A stretch of 64,000 nt of DNA from positions 62,001-126,000 of the forward strand of contig OY751487.1 of NCBI GenBank assembly GCA_963565915.1. Direction: 5' to 3'. Every line of letters starts with the position of its first letter. The first letter of the stretch is position 1. Position numbers and translations under genes: made by a program. The notes under the pieces were generated by a model. That model did not search any database, was not told where the DNA came from, and saw nothing but the letters and a program-made list of their open reading frames with translations. This document shows positions 62,806 to 64,000 of the stretch, piece by piece. This DNA comes from Entoloma clypeatum. Lineage: Eukaryota > Basidiomycota > Agaricomycetes > Agaricales > Entolomataceae.

Positions 62806-64000
62806 TATCCCCCTTCAAGATTGCTGCTGCAATCTTCACTTGACTTTGCGTGAGGAGATTGAAGTGGGAGGTCATGGTAGCCTCCAACAAATTCAGATTT
62901 TGAAGGATTGACTGCGAAGATTCATGGTCATGGGTATAATCTGGAGTCTTTGGACTCCAATAGAATAAAAGGATAAATAATAATAATTTAGAATGAGTGG
63001 CACCACCTTTGTTGAGCCCTCGAGTCAATCAGGGGTTGTTAGACCCCTCCCGATTATCGCCGAGGTTCCAACGGAGGTAGGGTGGCTCATATCAAGTCGA
63101 ATTTTGACTTGTTGTTGAACACGCACCAGATCATTGAACCTGCATGGTCACATGGTCATGTGAGGTCACAGGACCTTGTTGATTTGTTTGACCATTTATC
63201 GCTCATTGATAAATGAGCTTCTTGGTAATCACCACCTTTTGAGGCTCTTCCATGAGCCTCGTCTCTCATAGCTCGATGCCTACCTGCTTGACAACTGGGG
63301 CACATTCAGTGCCGAGCAATGTTAGTCGCCCACCATTGTCAAGACTCACGGGGAGTGCAAATCGGAGAGGGACGAGGGCATTTCTGCCCTCCATTGTCCA
63401 TTGGGGGGGCTGACAGCCAAGGTGAAGGCTTGGACACCTGCACATGGGCGTATGAAGGTGCATGGCACCTTCACTAGTACCAGAGAACGACACAATGTGT
63501 GTCGTTCATTGTTTACTGACACCTTGTTTTGTTTGAGGGACATTCTTGTCCCTCTAGGTATTATTTTCTGTTGTTGGTCGACTGCTACAAGTCGACCCCA
63601 TCTCATTACGCATCGATGAGGAGAGCCCCGGCCCACCCTCATCAACTGCTTCTTTGTTCGCCAACGCTGTCCCATTGCCGGCGTTCATCGTCGACGGACA
63701 ACTCCTGGTCGAGGGGCGATCGTTGTCCCTCCATTCTCGTTATCAACCACCTTTGTGTCGACCCTGTTCTGTCCCACCTCAATGAGGGAGAGCTTTGGCT
63801 CACCCTTGTATCAAGGTGTTGATGCCGTCCAATTGCCGGTGTCCATCATCACTGACGACTCTCCATGGAGGGGCATACATCGTCCCTCCATTCATTATCG
63901 GTTGATTCTTCTGAACCGACCTTGTCCAGGCGCATCTGAAGGTATGTAATACCTTCATCTTGTCGGGAGGATGATGCCATGGGCATTGTTCATTATTATT
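62806..64000. repeat. Dense short-hairpin array, segment Y
   Basis: Same texture as X1/X2. Hairpins seen: 62817-62838 region (GAAGATTG...CAATCTTC), 63193-63215 (8 bp, CATTTATC), 63453-63473 (9 bp, TGAAGGTGC-ATG), 63485-63507 (9 bp, GAACGACAC), 63535-63554 (8 bp, GAGGGACA), 63576-63597 (8 bp, GGTCGACT), plus CAAGTCGAATTTTGACTTG near 63094. It runs to the window edge. No gene supported; short frames here are on both strands. Confidence 0.75.

Noticed and set aside
62801..63028. 75-codon minus-strand frame (ends LLTQSQVKIAAAILKGDM)
   Set aside because: Lies in the hairpin array and spans the edge of the 182-bp repeat; no further support.
47848..64000. CRISPR-like array
   Set aside because: Hairpin sequences are all different, there is no constant repeat with unique spacers, and the genome is eukaryotic.

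Overview
The window is a nuclear chromosome segment of a filamentous fungus, almost certainly a basidiomycete (Agaricomycetes-like). The signs are short GT-AG introns (about 50-70 nt, one 10-nt exon), a secreted CBM19-like protein, a duplicated fungal-specific transcription factor and the retroelement families present. Genus and species cannot be read from the sequence.

Host genes lie at 6.2-23.4 kb: a TatD-type nuclease/hydrolase (+) with a possible mitochondrial presequence, a secreted CBM19-like protein (-), a tRNA-Arg(ACG) (-), a disordered protein of unknown function (-), an F-box-like/CK1-like pseudokinase (+), and two tandem copies of a Zn2Cys6/MHR transcription factor (-) that both lack the third zinc-cluster cysteine.

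The rest is a transposon graveyard with nested insertions. At 1-3.6 kb lies the 5' part of a Ty3/gypsy-type element (-) with a good -1 frameshift heptamer between gag and pol. At 3.9-4.6 kb is the 3' tail and LTR of a Copia element. A 360-bp near-perfect palindrome (TTA target duplication) sits at 5.7-6.06 kb. Copia-1 (24102-30856, -) is intact: LTRs differ at one base, TSD GGAAG, one uninterrupted gag-pol frame, and an extra 278-codon ORF that starts inside the 5' LTR. A DIRS/Ngaro-like element is broken into 31.3-31.98 and 42.07-44.64 kb by a foldback element with inverted 20-bp minisatellite arrays (31.98-33.75) and an intact chromovirus, gypsy-1 (35126-41669, TSD CGGTC), which carries an extra 3' ORF.

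From 44.6 to 64 kb is the most unusual part. An old CpG-decayed relative of gypsy-1 (gypsy-2) is scattered over 18 kb. Its 3' LTR lies at 44.64-47.27 kb (split by a second foldback element) with the end of its 3' ORF next to it on the minus strand, while gag-pol and the start of the 3' ORF lie at 52.17-62.62 kb on the plus strand, interrupted by Copia-2 (56362-62141, TSD GAGAA). The two broken ends of the 3' ORF each abut one of two inverted copies of a 182-bp repeat, which points to an inversion between the copies. The DNA next to the inner/outer sides of these repeats (47.85-52.17 kb, apart from a Tc1-like element at 50.23-51.85 kb, and 62.81-64.0 kb) is packed with short, mostly perfect and mutually unrelated inverted repeats (stems 6-9 bp, loops about 3-10 nt) roughly every 20-40 bp. 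I know of no described feature class that matches this hairpin array; it is the main candidate for something new.
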